This document shows, one piece after another, positions 44,701-55,700 of a stretch of 58,627 bases of DNA; within the stretch, counting starts at the first letter, position 1, and every line of letters starts with the position of its first letter. This stretch comes from Roseivirga sp. Its GTDB lineage: Bacteria; Bacteroidota; Bacteroidia; Cytophagales; Cyclobacteriaceae. The stretch is taken from contig JAAWWF010000045.1 of assembly GCA_021404565.1 (NCBI GenBank), positions 1 through 58,627 on the forward strand. Reading direction: 5' to 3'. A program made the position numbers and the translations under genes. The notes under the pieces are model-generated. The model was not told the DNA's origin. It saw only the letters and a program-made list of their open reading frames with translations, and searched no databases.

Positions 44701-46864
44701 TTCAATCGACCGAAGAAAATTCCTGAAGATCACCGGCATCTCAGGTGCTATGCTGGCCATTGGTTTCGAATCACTGGCGATGGACATGGGAGATGACCCC
44801 ATGGTAAAAGCCATGATGGCAGAAGACTTTATAGATGGTACAGCCATTAATCCCTTTGTGATCATCGGTGAGGATGGACAAATCACAATCATGGCCACTA
44901 TACCAGAACTCGGGCAGGGAATCAATCAGGGCATACCAGCCATTATAGCCGAAGAGTTGGAAGTGGACCTGAATACCGTGAATATTGTAAAATCCAGCGC
45001 TACCCGAAAGTACGGCAGGCAGTCTATCGGAGGTAGTCGCAATACGCGAAGCCTTTACGGACCTATGCGTAAGTTGGGAGCTTCTACGAGAGAGATGTTT
45101 ATTCAGGCAGCAGCCAAAAGATGGGGAGTCAGTGCTGATCAGTGTTACGCCAAAGACGGACAAGTCTTTAAAAAAGGGTCGAATTCCGGCTTGGCCTACT
45201 CAGCGCTGGTGAAAGAAGCAGCTGCCATAGAGGTGCCTAAGGAGCCTGCACTCAAATCAAAAAAAGATTTTAAAATCATTGGTAAGTCATTTCCCAGGCC
45301 TGATCTGGCCCTAAAAGTAAGCGGCCAGGCAGACTATGGAATGGACGCCCAAACGGAAGGACTTCTTTATGCCACCATAGAACGTTGCCCTACTTTACAG
45401 GGCACTATCACCAGCTTTGATGAGGGTGCTGCTATGGCTGTACCAGGTGTTCAAAAGGTAATGAAGGTTACCCGAAACGTGTATGGTAATAACAATGTGG
45501 GTCTTGCCGTGGTGGCGAGTAGTTATTATGCCGCTCTTCAGGGACGAAAAGCGCTCAATATCAAATGGAATAATGCGGAATTCACTGGTATCTCCTCCAG
45601 CCGCATTGACAAAGAGCTTACAAAGCTGGAGAATGAGGATGGTTATGAACATGTAGAAAAGGGCGATTTCAAAGCCACGCTGGATCAGGCTGCTCAGAAG
45701 ATAGAGGTGCGCTATGACCTCCCCTATCTGTCACATACCTGTATGGAGCCTATGAATGCTACGGTACATGTGAAAGAAGATGGTACCTGCGAGGTTTGGG
45801 CGCCCAGCCAAAGCCCACAGGTACAGCGGCAGTTTGCCAAAATCCTGGGCATTCCTGAAAATCAGGCTGAAGAAAAAATTAAGGTGCACCTTCCCTATTT
45901 AGGTGGTGGTTTTGGTCGCAGGTCTATGAATGATTCGCTCTTTGAATGTCTGCAGATTTCTCAGGCAATGACCAAACCGGTTAAGCTGATATGGAGCCGG
46001 GAAGATGATACGAGCCAGGGGCCATTCCGTCAGCGAACAGCTCATTTAATGAAGGCTACTTTTGACGCAAACAAACAGCCCATCGGCCTGCAGCACAAAA
46101 TGATCAGCCAGGCCATTACCACACAAGGGCGCCCCAGCAGAGGCAGGTTGCCCTTTGAGGTCATGGAAGGTATCAATACCCACTACGACATCCCCAATAT
46201 CTCAACCAGGTTTGTCGAATATAAAAACCAAATCCCGATCCACTGGTGGAGATCAGTTTTCGGCTCTACTAATGGCTTTGCCCATGAAGGTTTTATGGAT
46301 GAAGTGGCCGTCATGGCCGGAGAGGACCCTTTAAAGTTCAGAAAGGACAGATTGAAGTCTGAACCGCGATTTGTCAAGGTGCTTGAGCGACTTGAAAAAG
46401 AGGCTGACTGGAATAAGAAGCTCTCCAAAAATGAGGGTAAAGGCATGGCTATTGTTGAAAGCTTTGGTAGCATTATGGCTCATGCGGTTTTCCTGAAAAA
46501 AGAGAAGGGCAAGGTGAGTATTCCTAAGGTGGTCTCGGTGGTAGACTGTGGGGTTTATATCAATCCCGATCAGGTAGCTGCTCAAACCGAAAGCAACATT
46601 ATCTACGGACTTACCGCTGCCCTCAAGGACCCGATTACCTTTGAGAACGGAGCTGCACAACAGGCCAATTTTGATACCTATCGTATGCTGCGAATGAATG
46701 AGGCACCAAGGTCCATCGAGGTTCATATTATGGAGAACGATGAGGCCCCGGGAGGTATGGGAGAGCCTGGTTTGCCTCCTATTGCACCGGCTTTAGCCAA
46801 TGCGGTATATGATTTATCAGGCAAACGGATCAGAAGATTGCCGTTTGATTTACAGAGAGTCTGA
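44687..46864 (+). CDS. Molybdopterin-binding subunit of a molybdenum hydroxylase (IorB-like)
   Basis: ATG 44687 gives 725 residues and begins with a twin-arginine signal ([12 protein letters not shown], Arg9-Arg10), so the folded complex should be moved to the periplasm. Family features include [30 protein letters not shown] (molybdopterin loop) and [16 protein letters not shown] near the end, with the catalytic-type Glu. Members oxidise aldehydes or N-heterocycles; the substrate is unknown. The frame continues upstream to 44339 inside the small subunit gene, which is rejected. No FAD subunit or XdhC-type maturation gene is next to it. Confidence 0.94.
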   Translation: MEATNSIDRRKFLKITGISGAMLAIGFESLAMDMGDDPMVKAMMAEDFIDGTAINPFVIIGEDGQITIMATIPELGQGINQGIPAIIAEELEVDLNTVNIVKSSATRKYGRQSIGGSRNTRSLYGPMRKLGASTREMFIQAAAKRWGVSADQCYAKDGQVFKKGSNSGLAYSALVKEAAAIEVPKEPALKSKKDFKIIGKSFPRPDLALKVSGQADYGMDAQTEGLLYATIERCPTLQGTITSFDEGAAMAVPGVQKVMKVTRNVYGNNNVGLAVVASSYYAALQGRKALNIKWNNAEFTGISSSRIDKELTKLENEDGYEHVEKGDFKATLDQAAQKIEVRYDLPYLSHTCMEPMNATVHVKEDGTCEVWAPSQSPQVQRQFAKILGIPENQAEEKIKVHLPYLGGGFGRRSMNDSLFECLQISQAMTKPVKLIWSREDDTSQGPFRQRTAHLMKATFDANKQPIGLQHKMISQAITTQGRPSRGRLPFEVMEGINTHYDIPNISTRFVEYKNQIPIHWWRSVFGSTNGFAHEGFMDEVAVMAGEDPLKFRKDRLKSEPRFVKVLERLEKEADWNKKLSKNEGKGMAIVESFGSIMAHAVFLKKEKGKVSIPKVVSVVDCGVYINPDQVAAQTESNIIYGLTAALKDPITFENGAAQQANFDTYRMLRMNEAPRSIEVHIMENDEAPGGMGEPGLPPIAPALANAVYDLSGKRIRRLPFDLQRV

Positions 46865-46916
46865 CCCCCTACTTTATACCTTTCAGCTTCCTCTACAAGC
46901 TACAAGAGTCAATTAA

Positions 46917-46945
46917 AGGTCGTGGAACCTTATGCTCCACGACCT
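46917..46945. repeat. Hairpin A of the CCTTATGC family
   Basis: AGGTCGTGGA (46917-46926) and TCCACGACCT (46936-46945) are perfect inverted copies around ACCTTATGC. It lies 52 bases after the large hydroxylase subunit stop and may end that transcript, but no T-run follows. The loop is shared with the hairpin at 47262. Confidence 0.6.
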
Positions 46946-47261
46946 ACACCTAAACACCTGATCAGGCTTGATCAAAATGTAACTATTGCCCTTATGGATC
47001 ACCATTGGTGATGTTACCCTGATAACACTCAGGGTAAACCACTATGAGCTATGATCCGATACTTTTGTCCAAGCATTACTGTCAATTCAAAGCAAGTGGG
47101 TCCACCTGACTATAACCCGACAAAAAAGCGCCTGGAAGCGACATAAATCCGGTTTAGAGGAGGCTCAGAGATATCTTACAGCATTCGTTGACAGACACCT
47201 TTGTTTCAGAGCCTACGAAAGCAGGAACTCAACGAGTGTCGTTTGGATATGAGGCAACAGA

Positions 47262-47284
47262 TCGCGGAGCCTTATGCCCCGCGA
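47262..47284. repeat. Hairpin B of the CCTTATGC family
   Basis: TCGCGG (47262-47267) pairs with CCGCGA (47279-47284) around a loop with CCTTATGC, like hairpin A but with changed, still complementary, arms (GTGG/CCAC becomes CGCGG/CCGCG). The compensating changes suggest that the fold is kept. Confidence 0.5.
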
Positions 47285-47896
47285 CCATGGGACCTCAACC
47301 CAATTGACTTATAAAAAGCCCAAAGGGAGAGAAGAGCCACAAGGCCTCACACCTCGCGACCATTGCCTTGACCTCATCGGATCTCTGTTTGTCTGCATAT
47401 TTCATTGTGAGGTTTTTCTTGAATACTGCGCCAGGCCTGATAGATTTTAACATCACCGCACGAAAGGACTACGGCATCAGGTCCTGAAAACAGATTCATT
47501 CTCCAGAGGGTTTTGGTGAATCATCCCAGGCTTGAAATAAAGGCGCAACCGTAAAACCGCGCCATTGCTCTCTCCAGATATCGATTAAAGTACAAGTATG
47601 ATTAACTCAAAGGAATACAATAAAAAAGCGCTTGCAGCGACTAAAAAACCCATCTGACCGACAAAAGACCTGACCGGGACGACAACATAAAAAGATAGGG
47701 TCAATTAAAATCACCCGTTGAAAAGGCTCCTGTCTAATGACAAGGGCTAGGTAAGAGAAGTGCCAAAGGGACAAAAACATGGAAATCGCATAAAAACGGA
47801 TGCTCAATGGAAAGCTCTTTTATAAGCTCACAAGATCAAAGAGATCGTTTACCTGCAGAAGGACTCTCCCCTTTTTATAACATAAATACCGATTAC

Positions 47897-47951
47897 CTAA
47901 TAGGATTGCCAGAAATCTAATTCCTAATAGGATTTGCCAGAAATCTAATTC
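47897..47951. repeat. Tandem 27/28-bp repeat
   Basis: Two adjacent copies (47897-47923 and 47924-47951) begin CTAATAGGATT and end AGAAATCTAATTC, differing by one inserted T. A decayed third copy, GCCGGAAATCTAAT, lies at 47999-48012. Confidence 0.75.
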
Positions 47952-48085
47952 CTGAAGATTTGTCCATGAATTGATGGCAAGCCGGCCTGCCCAGCTATGC
48001 CGGAAATCTAATAATCTGTGCCAAGATACGACTGCAGGCACTGACAAATTAGAAGAGCAATTATTCACCTTAATCTTCTGTTCCT

Positions 48086-48844
48086 ATGTGTCTTCTACAA
48101 AAAAGTTTTTCTCTTCTATTATTAATCTTTACGCTTCAGGCCGATTTAAATGATGAACTCGAGGATGAAAGCCTGGTTCTCAACTACATCAGCCAGAGCG
48201 TCAACACTCCGCAGAGCGATGTTGAAACACGTATTCAGTCAGCAGCTTTCGGGCTCAGAACGGGTAAAGACCGGTTGCTTTCCTTAGAAACAATAAAGTC
48301 TGTTATGCCCTTTATTACCTGCCTGATACTACTTTACTTCATGTACAAAATCAGCAGGCTCAAAGCAAAATTCATTGAGGAAATCAACCGTATTCATTCA
48401 ACCATTAAAGAACAACAACCTGACCTGAAAGATACTCCTCCCGTTACTACCGAAGAGTCCACAGAGACCTCCCCCCCTACCGACAAGCACCCCATAGCGA
48501 TGAAGGTCAGAGATGTTAAGTGGTTGAAAAACCTCGATGAAATTATCAACAATGAGCTTTCCAACGAGCTTATAAAACCTCTGGATCTGGCAGAACAAAT
48601 GGGTATTTGCGAGCGACAGCTCCAAAGGAAAACAAAAGAGCTTACCGGATACTCTCCTGCTGAGTACCTGAAGCAGATCAGATTAAAAAAAGGACATGAC
48701 TACCTGAAGTCCGGTGATTTTCAAACGATATCAGAAGTGGCCTATAAAGTAGGTTATAAATGTCCGGATTACTTTTCAAAATCTTTCAAGAAGCACTTTG
48801 GTCAAAAACCCACTGAGTTACTCAATACCTTGGTACTCGTATGA
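48086..48844 (+). CDS. Membrane-anchored AraC-type regulator
   Basis: The 252-residue protein has a hydrophobic N-terminus (3-18), a loop of about 50 residues, a membrane helix (72-88, VMPFITCLILLYFMYKI), a Pro/Thr-rich linker and a C-terminal AraC-type double helix-turn-helix (about 150-250: DLAEQMGICERQLQRKTKELTGYSPAEYL and ISEVAYKVGYKCPDYFSKSFKKHFG). The DNA-binding domain would lie in the cytoplasm, anchored to the membrane. It looks like a short form of the TPR-membrane-AraC proteins of Bacteroidota with the sensor part cut down. It converges on a hybrid kinase gene, the likely partner or relative. Confidence 0.8.
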   Translation: MCLLQKSFSLLLLIFTLQADLNDELEDESLVLNYISQSVNTPQSDVETRIQSAAFGLRTGKDRLLSLETIKSVMPFITCLILLYFMYKISRLKAKFIEEINRIHSTIKEQQPDLKDTPPVTTEESTETSPPTDKHPIAMKVRDVKWLKNLDEIINNELSNELIKPLDLAEQMGICERQLQRKTKELTGYSPAEYLKQIRLKKGHDYLKSGDFQTISEVAYKVGYKCPDYFSKSFKKHFGQKPTELLNTLVLV

Positions 48845-48869
48845 GCACAATTCGCGATGCCACGTATGA

Positions 48870-51800
48870 TCAGCTGTTTTCAGCGCCAGCAGAGACACCG
48901 GGAAAAGGCTCAACACCAAACTTGTTTATGTACTGTTTTTTAAACTCGGTACCGTTTTTCATGCCTATGGCCCTGGCTGCCTCAGTGGCATTTACAAGCT
49001 TACCGGAAACGATCAGTTGATGTACATAATCTAACCGGATGTTCTTGATATATACACCGGGAGATTGCCCTGTAAGCGACTTGAGCAGGTTAAAGGTCTT
49101 GCGCTGGCTGGCACAAATCTCCTCCGCAATATCCTCCACCTTCAACTGAGGATCTTCAATCCTTTCGATGATCAGTTGATTAATCTTCTTAAGGATGTTT
49201 TGTTCCAGGTTGGATTTCAGATTTTTGTTTTCTGCCACCGCCTGCCAGATATTTTTTCTGGCTGTATCCAGGGCTCCGATATGATTTTCAACCTTCTTGG
49301 TCAGTTCGTCAAGGTCAAAGGGCTTGGCGATGAAATCGTTAACCCCGGCATCAAGCACCTTCATTTTGTCCTGTTCGGTCGTTCTTGCGGAAACCACCAT
49401 CACCGGTATGTGCTGCCATTTCTCGCTTTGGCGTACCTCCTCTATCAACTCAAAGCCATCCAGCCAGGGCATCATCAGATCTGTGATGATTAAATCGACT
49501 TTTTCATTTTCCAGTATCTCCAATGCCTCCCGGCCATGTGCAGCCTGCCTTACGGTATAGGCTTTTTCCAGGACACCCGATATATAATGACGTATTTCAT
49601 CGTGATCATCTACCACAAGCAACCTGTACTTCTTATCCGAGGTGGCTTCACCGGCAGCAGGTTTCTTAACAGGAACTGCCTGCACAGGGGGTATTATGGC
49701 AGCTTCCTCTTTAGGTGCAACAGTGGGTTTGTCCAGGTTGAGAGGTAGCAACAAGGTAAAAGTAGTGCCCTTACCAGGCTCACTTTCCGCATTGATACTT
49801 CCTCCATGTAATTCAGTCAGTTCTTTAACCAGTGCCAGCCCGATCCCGAAGCCTTCAACGCTCTTGTAATCTCTGCCCGGTGCCTGATAAAAGCGATCAA
49901 AGATATGAGGCAAATGATCGGCATCGATGCCCTCTCCGGTATCGGATACCTGCACATTGACCTGACCATTCAGCAAAGACAATGTAACGCTGATACTATC
50001 CCCCTCACTCGTGTGTTTAATAGCATTGGAGATCAAATTGAATAGCATTTTTTTGAAATGCAGTTGATCGGCATGAAAAACCAGATCCTCCTCAATTTCA
50101 GCAGTTAATGACAGCTTCTTTTTCTGCTGAACCATTTTGGAGTCAAACATATTGACGATGACTCTAAGCGTAGGCAAAAGCTGGATCTCGTTCCAGGAAA
50201 GCTCCAACTTACCCTCTTCCAACAACAACAAATTTTGAATTTCTGTAGTCATTTGAGTGAGTAGAAGGGTATTATGCCGGAGATTTTTCAGGTCACCTTC
50301 CGAGGCTCCGGTAAGGTAATTATCCCCGTTCCCTACAATCTGGTCTGCATAGCCCTTGATCAGCGTAAGCGGGGTACGAAAGTCATGATTGATATTGGCA
50401 AAAAGCCTGGTCCTGTAATCATTCAACGTTTTCAACTGTTCGTTGAGTCTGGACAAATCAGCACTCATTCTTCTCCTCTGTAACAAGCCTCTGTACACAA
50501 TAAAGGTAAATACTACCAGCACAACAATGACCAGGATCGTGCCGATGATCAGGTTGTTTTGTCTTTTGATAGTCGCTTCATCCAGCTCCTGATTTAATCG
50601 CAATACCTCATTCTCTGACTCCTGTTCTTTAAGGTCATGAACGGAGATCAGATTGGCAATTTCTGTCCTCGTTTCCACACTATTGAGGCTATCATTCAAA
50701 GCCATATAAGTACTCAAATACTCATACGCCTTTTTGTAATTGCCTGCCCCCTCATGGGCCATGAAAGCAGTCTCGTTCAGGGATATTTTCAACATAAGTC
50801 GATTATCAGACTCAAGAAGTGTAAGAGCCTTATCAACATATGAAATGGCTTGGTCATAAGTTTTCATTAGAACAAGAACATCCGCAACGCTGTTTAAGGT
50901 AGCTACAACTTCTCTGGTATTATCTAATGCTTCATGAGCATGTAAAGCCCTTTTGGCATATTGCAATGCCAGATCATACTGTTCTAATTCTGCATAGCAT
51001 GCAGACATGTATTGCACTATTGTAGCGGCATCAGCTTCAAAGTTGAAATCTTCAGCAATCTTTAAGGCCTCTTCGTAATAGAGAATGGCCTGTTTATAAT
51101 CATCATCTATGATATAGGTATATGCCAGCGTAGTCAGGCCTTTAACCACCATAATCTTATTATCTATGGCTTTGAACAATAAGAGAGACCGGTTTAAATG
51201 TTCCCTGGCCAAATCAATATCATCATATTGCATCCGGATATACCCTATAGAACTCAATGCTCCGGCCATGTATAAGGTGTCCTTTGCACTTTCAAAGTTC
51301 CTTAAGGCCTTGTATGCATAATCCAGCGCATCGTCATCTCTGCCCTTGGCCTGAAAAACTGAGGCAATGTTGAGCATGGTTTTGGCAATAGCCAGTGAAT
51401 CGTTCAGTTGCTCTCTCAACGCCAGTGCCTGCTGGTAGTAATCCATGGCATTATCCATCTGCCCCATCTCACTTGCCAAAGTCCCTATCTTATCCAGGTT
51501 ATCACTTAGGTTTACCAGGTCTTCTCTCGCTTCATTAATGTCCCTGGCCTTTTTGATGTGCAACATGGCCTGATCATAATCTCCTTTATTTCTGTACAAC
51601 CTGGACATGCTGGAATAGCAGTAGACCAGCTCCAAATTCATTTGCAGCGATTCCAACAAAGAAGACGCTGTTTGATACGACTCCAAAGCCCATTCGTATT
51701 CTCCCGAGTAATCGTAACCAAACGCGACATAATAATAGGCGAGGGCTTTTTGCTTCTCCTGCCCTAGTTGCTCAGACAGTAATATGGCCTGTTTACCAAA

Positions 51801-52022
51801 CTTGAGCCCCTGGTCAGAGCCCATTTCCACATAGTGCCTCGCTAACCCGATAAGCAGGTTCAGTTTGACTGTATCTTCTTCCTGATGAGTGGAAAGTAAA
51901 TGGGTAAGACTATCGGCTACGGATTGTTGTGCACTTAAGCAATAAGAGGAACTAAGAAGACTTATAGTGATTACTAATGTACGAACAGATCGGTACATAT
52001 TTTTTGAGGTTGAGGTGAACAA
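48870..52022 (-). CDS. TPR hybrid sensor kinase / response regulator / AraC protein
   Basis: One chain of 1050 residues holds a full signalling system: signal peptide (an inner ATG 51998 may be the true start), about 10 tetratricopeptide repeats (60-450) in the periplasm, a membrane helix (about 488-510), a HisKA domain with acceptor His546 in NINHDFRTPLT, a HATPase (NLISNAIKHTS, DTGEGI, GFGIGLALVKEL), a receiver with Asp848 in LIITDLMMPWLDG and a C-terminal AraC-type helix-turn-helix (945-1040). This is a hybrid two-component system of the Bacteroidota type. The second helix-turn-helix half (NATEAARAIGMKNGTEFKKQ) is diverged. The signal is not known. Confidence 0.93.
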   Translation of the reverse strand: MFTSTSKNMYRSVRTLVITISLLSSSYCLSAQQSVADSLTHLLSTHQEEDTVKLNLLIGLARHYVEMGSDQGLKFGKQAILLSEQLGQEKQKALAYYYVAFGYDYSGEYEWALESYQTASSLLESLQMNLELVYCYSSMSRLYRNKGDYDQAMLHIKKARDINEAREDLVNLSDNLDKIGTLASEMGQMDNAMDYYQQALALREQLNDSLAIAKTMLNIASVFQAKGRDDDALDYAYKALRNFESAKDTLYMAGALSSIGYIRMQYDDIDLAREHLNRSLLLFKAIDNKIMVVKGLTTLAYTYIIDDDYKQAILYYEEALKIAEDFNFEADAATIVQYMSACYAELEQYDLALQYAKRALHAHEALDNTREVVATLNSVADVLVLMKTYDQAISYVDKALTLLESDNRLMLKISLNETAFMAHEGAGNYKKAYEYLSTYMALNDSLNSVETRTEIANLISVHDLKEQESENEVLRLNQELDEATIKRQNNLIIGTILVIVVLVVFTFIVYRGLLQRRRMSADLSRLNEQLKTLNDYRTRLFANINHDFRTPLTLIKGYADQIVGNGDNYLTGASEGDLKNLRHNTLLLTQMTTEIQNLLLLEEGKLELSWNEIQLLPTLRVIVNMFDSKMVQQKKKLSLTAEIEEDLVFHADQLHFKKMLFNLISNAIKHTSEGDSISVTLSLLNGQVNVQVSDTGEGIDADHLPHIFDRFYQAPGRDYKSVEGFGIGLALVKELTELHGGSINAESEPGKGTTFTLLLPLNLDKPTVAPKEEAAIIPPVQAVPVKKPAAGEATSDKKYRLLVVDDHDEIRHYISGVLEKAYTVRQAAHGREALEILENEKVDLIITDLMMPWLDGFELIEEVRQSEKWQHIPVMVVSARTTEQDKMKVLDAGVNDFIAKPFDLDELTKKVENHIGALDTARKNIWQAVAENKNLKSNLEQNILKKINQLIIERIEDPQLKVEDIAEEICASQRKTFNLLKSLTGQSPGVYIKNIRLDYVHQLIVSGKLVNATEAARAIGMKNGTEFKKQYINKFGVEPFPGVSAGAENS

Positions 52023-52700
52023 ACAGTCCTGATGGACTTAAAGAAGTTACCACTTTTAAGCTCATTTTCACAACAAAAAGGCGGATTGAAAGTCCTGAAG
52101 CAGCTTTCGAGCCTTTTTTACTTTTTAAAATCTTCATTTTCTACTATCTGCTAGAACAGTAACAACATTAATTTTATAATTATTCTCAGAATAAATTAAC
52201 CAGGTATCCGAATGTAAAAAACGCTCGAAAAATCGATTTTGGGTGCTTCTTTCATCCTGATTCTGGACTTCAGACTACTTTCATGACTAAATGTCGACCT
52301 GTTATGGCTTTGTGTCGCCCCTGTTCAGGAGAATGTCAGGCATCGCATCCTCTCCTCCTGATAACTTCATCAACAACCTGAATACTGTAAACCTGACGCC
52401 AGGTTCACTGCACAATTCAGGAATTACAATTACCCGAGCTGATCATTTCTCACCGGTGTATATGTTAATGTAATTCGGTATTTCATAGAAGGGGATCGAC
52501 CATTTAGGTATTACCGGAATTTCCGGCTACCAAAATGCTCCTTGTATGACAACCATACTGTGATTTCCAAGTCTGAATAAGCCTTGGTTCTGCTTAGTCA
52601 CAGCTTTAAGGAAGCCTGCTCTTTTACAGGGGCAAAGCGCCTTCATTGACCATACTACCTGAGAATATGATCTCTGCGGGAGGACATAAAATCAAGTGAT
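52023..52700. other. Divergent intergenic region
   Basis: The 678 AT-rich bases between the hybrid kinase and the last giant gene hold no convincing gene; a 60-codon frame at 52291 has no features. A GGGAGG at 52678 lies 17 bases before the next ATG, rather far for a ribosome site. Promoters for both genes should be here but I see no clear consensus box. Confidence 0.5.
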
Positions 52701-55700
52701 ATGGGACCTCACAACCTACTCTACCCCGCATACCTGACTTTTGTTGGTATGCTGTTCTTTCCGTTCTTAATTGAACGGGGAACTGAAACGAAAACAGATA
52801 CAAAGCGCCTTTTCTCTGAAAAAAATGCGATTGTTTACCTAAACGAACCTTTTGAAAGTTTTCCGCTGGACAACCTCACTTTAAGAGAGGAAGACTCAAT
52901 TACACTTACAACTTCCATAGCTGAACTTTCGGGAAGCACCTGTGGTCCCGGTGGCATCACTACCGACCTCTATGTCTGGCTCAGAGCTGATAAGGAGGCT
53001 TATAATACAGGCACTACCGATGCCACGGACGGGCAAACGGTAGCCACCTGGAACGATCAGTCAACCACTGATACAGATGCTACCTCAGACGGCAACCCTC
53101 CAACATTCAAAAACAACAGTACCGACAATATCAACTTCAACCCCATCCTCGATTTTGATGGCACCAATGACCGACTGAGCTTCGGTAATCTGGCCAATAT
53201 CAAATCAGGAGCTACCAATGGAGGAGATTATACGCTCATTGCCGTGGGTTTGCGTCAAAGTGGCGAAGCCTACCTTATTGGTTCACCGGGAGGAGCTAAT
53301 GATCAGGATCTGCATTTTGGCTATCGAAGCTCAACCGTATTAACCCTTGATCACCATGGTAATGGCTTCAATTCCCTGGTAAATGCATATGACAGCCCGG
53401 CACAGACTCCCTTCCTGATAATGGGTGATTATGATGGAACCAACCGCTCATTAGAAGAAATCCGTGACGGAATATTCAGTAGTACAACCAATAGTAACAC
53501 CACTGATCTCTCCGGATCGAGAGCCAATCGCCTCGGTAACCACTCGGGGTCATATTTCAACGGGCTGATCGCGGAAGTCATCGTCTATGACAATAACATC
53601 AGTGCAGCGGATAAAGATAAAATCTACAGCTACCTGGCGCTTAAATATGGTATTGAACTGGATAATACTGGTGGAGGTACCAACGGAGACTACACCAACG
53701 CAACTGGTACTACACTCTGGGACGCTTCAGCTAACAGTACTTATCACCATGATGTGGCAGGTATCGGCAGGGATGATGACTCGGAGCTCAACCAAAAACA
53801 AGCCAAAAGCGCCAACACCGATGCTATTGTAAGCATTGGCCTGGGCAGCATTGCCACTACCAATTCGGCCAATAGCAACAGCTTCTCAGCCGATAATAGC
53901 TTTTTACTCTGGGGCAACGACAATGCCGCTACCGCACAAGCCAGTGCTAATTCATCTGACGTTCCTACTGGTTTTACAGAACGAATCAGCCGGGTTTGGA
54001 AAGTAGCCGAAACCGGCACTGTGGGCAATGTAGAAATACAGTTCGACCTGACCGGCCTCGGCTATGGTAAAACCCCCGGTGATTTCCAACTGATCGTGTC
54101 TAATTCTACCACCATGGCTTCCGGTACACTTACTGCAGCCTCATCCATAAATGGCAATGTAGTTTCTTTTACAGGAGTTGATCTGACCAACGGGCAGTTC
54201 TTCTCTTTAGCCACAGAAATGGAAAAATTCCCAGGTGGTGTCACTAATGATCTGTATGTATGGTTAAAAGCCGATAATGAAACTTATAATACAGGTACAA
54301 CCGATGCTACTGACGGACAAACCGTAGCCACCTGGAACGACCAGTCCACCACAGATACGGATGCCATCACAGGCGGTAATCCTCCTACATTCAAAAATAA
54401 CAGTACCGACAATATCAACTTTAACCCGGCACTCGATTTTGATGGTACCAATGACTTCCTGACCCTCGGAAATCTCGCCAATATCAAATCAGGAGCTACC
54501 AATGGAGGTGATTATACGCTGATAGCTGTGGGAACTCGTCAGGACAGTAATGAAAACTACATCATTGGTTCAGCAGGAAACACGAATAATCATTCATTAC
54601 ATTTCGGTTACCGCTCCTTGGGCACCACTTTGGCTCTTGACCAGTATGGTAATAGCATCCAGGTTAGCGTAAACGGCTATAATAATCCGGCAGAGACTCC
54701 CTATCTGATTTTTGGAGAATATGACGGAACAAACCACTACCTCGAAGAAATTCGTGACGGCACACTGAGTAGCAATACCTCTGCCAATACTACAGATCTC
54801 TCCGGAACTAATGTGAGCTATATTGGCAGGTTTAGTGGATATTATAACGGATTGATCTCAGAAGTTATCATTTATGATAACGATATCTCTGACACCGATA
54901 AGAACAAAATATACAGTTACCTGGCCATTAAGTATGGCATTGAACTCGACAATACCGGAGGCGGCACTAACGGAGACTACACCAATGCAGCAGGTACCAC
55001 GCTCTGGGATGCTTCTGCCAATAGTACTTACCACAATGATATTGCAGGAATAGGCAGGAATGATGATTCGGGGCTCAATCAAAAACAAGCCAAAAGCGCC
55101 AATACCGATGCCATTGTAAGCATAGGTCTGAGCAGCATTGCCACTACCAATTCAGCCAACAACAACAACTTCTCTGCTGATAACAACTTTATGCTCTGGG
55201 GCAATGACAATGCGGCTACTGCCCAGGCCAGTGCCAATACTGCTGACCTGCCAGGTGGTGCAACAGAACGAATCAGCCGGGTTTGGAAGGTAGCCGAAAC
55301 CGGCACGATGGGCAACGTGGAAATCCAGTTTGACCTCACCGGCCTTGGCTATGGCACTAATCTTGATGATTTTCATCTGATCGTTTCCAATACAGCCACC
55401 ATGGCCTCTGGTACACTTACCAATGCTTCTTCTATCAACAGCAATGTAGTCTCTTTTACCGGGGTAGACCTGAACAACGGACAGTTCTTTTCCTTAGCCA
55501 CCAAGGGAACGGTCCCTGGCGGAGTCACTACCGACCTCTATGTATGGCTCAAAGCTGACAAGGAAGCTTATAATACAGCGACCACCGATGCTACGGATGG
55601 GCAAACGGTAGCTACCTGGAATGATCAGTCCTCCACGAATACAGACGCTACCTCAGACGGCAATCCGCCAATATTCAAAAACAACAGTACTGACAATATC

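Larger units (their letters stand above)
46865..48085. other. 1.2 kb gene-free region with degenerate hairpins and repeats
   Basis: No frame with protein-like features was found; the 66- and 82-codon frames at 47607 and 47820 on the - strand overlap repeats. The region holds two related hairpins, a degenerate pair of AAAAAAGCGC elements (47122, 47622) and a short tandem repeat. It looks like a graveyard of repeats or lost genes. Confidence 0.6.

Noticed and set aside
47122-47640. AAAAAAGCGC elements as - strand terminators
   Set aside because: The stems are only three to four base pairs and no - strand gene ends there, so they are kept only as degenerate repeats.
47607-48068. 66- and 82-codon - strand frames in the 1.2 kb gap
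   Set aside because: They overlap short tandem repeats and show no domain, signal peptide or coupling to neighbours.
51952-52137. 61-codon - strand frame overlapping the start of the hybrid kinase gene
   Set aside because: It is out of frame with the well-supported kinase gene and has no features of its own.
52291-52473. 60-codon + strand frame in the divergent intergenic region
   Set aside because: No recognisable motif, no ribosome site and AT-rich promoter-like surroundings.
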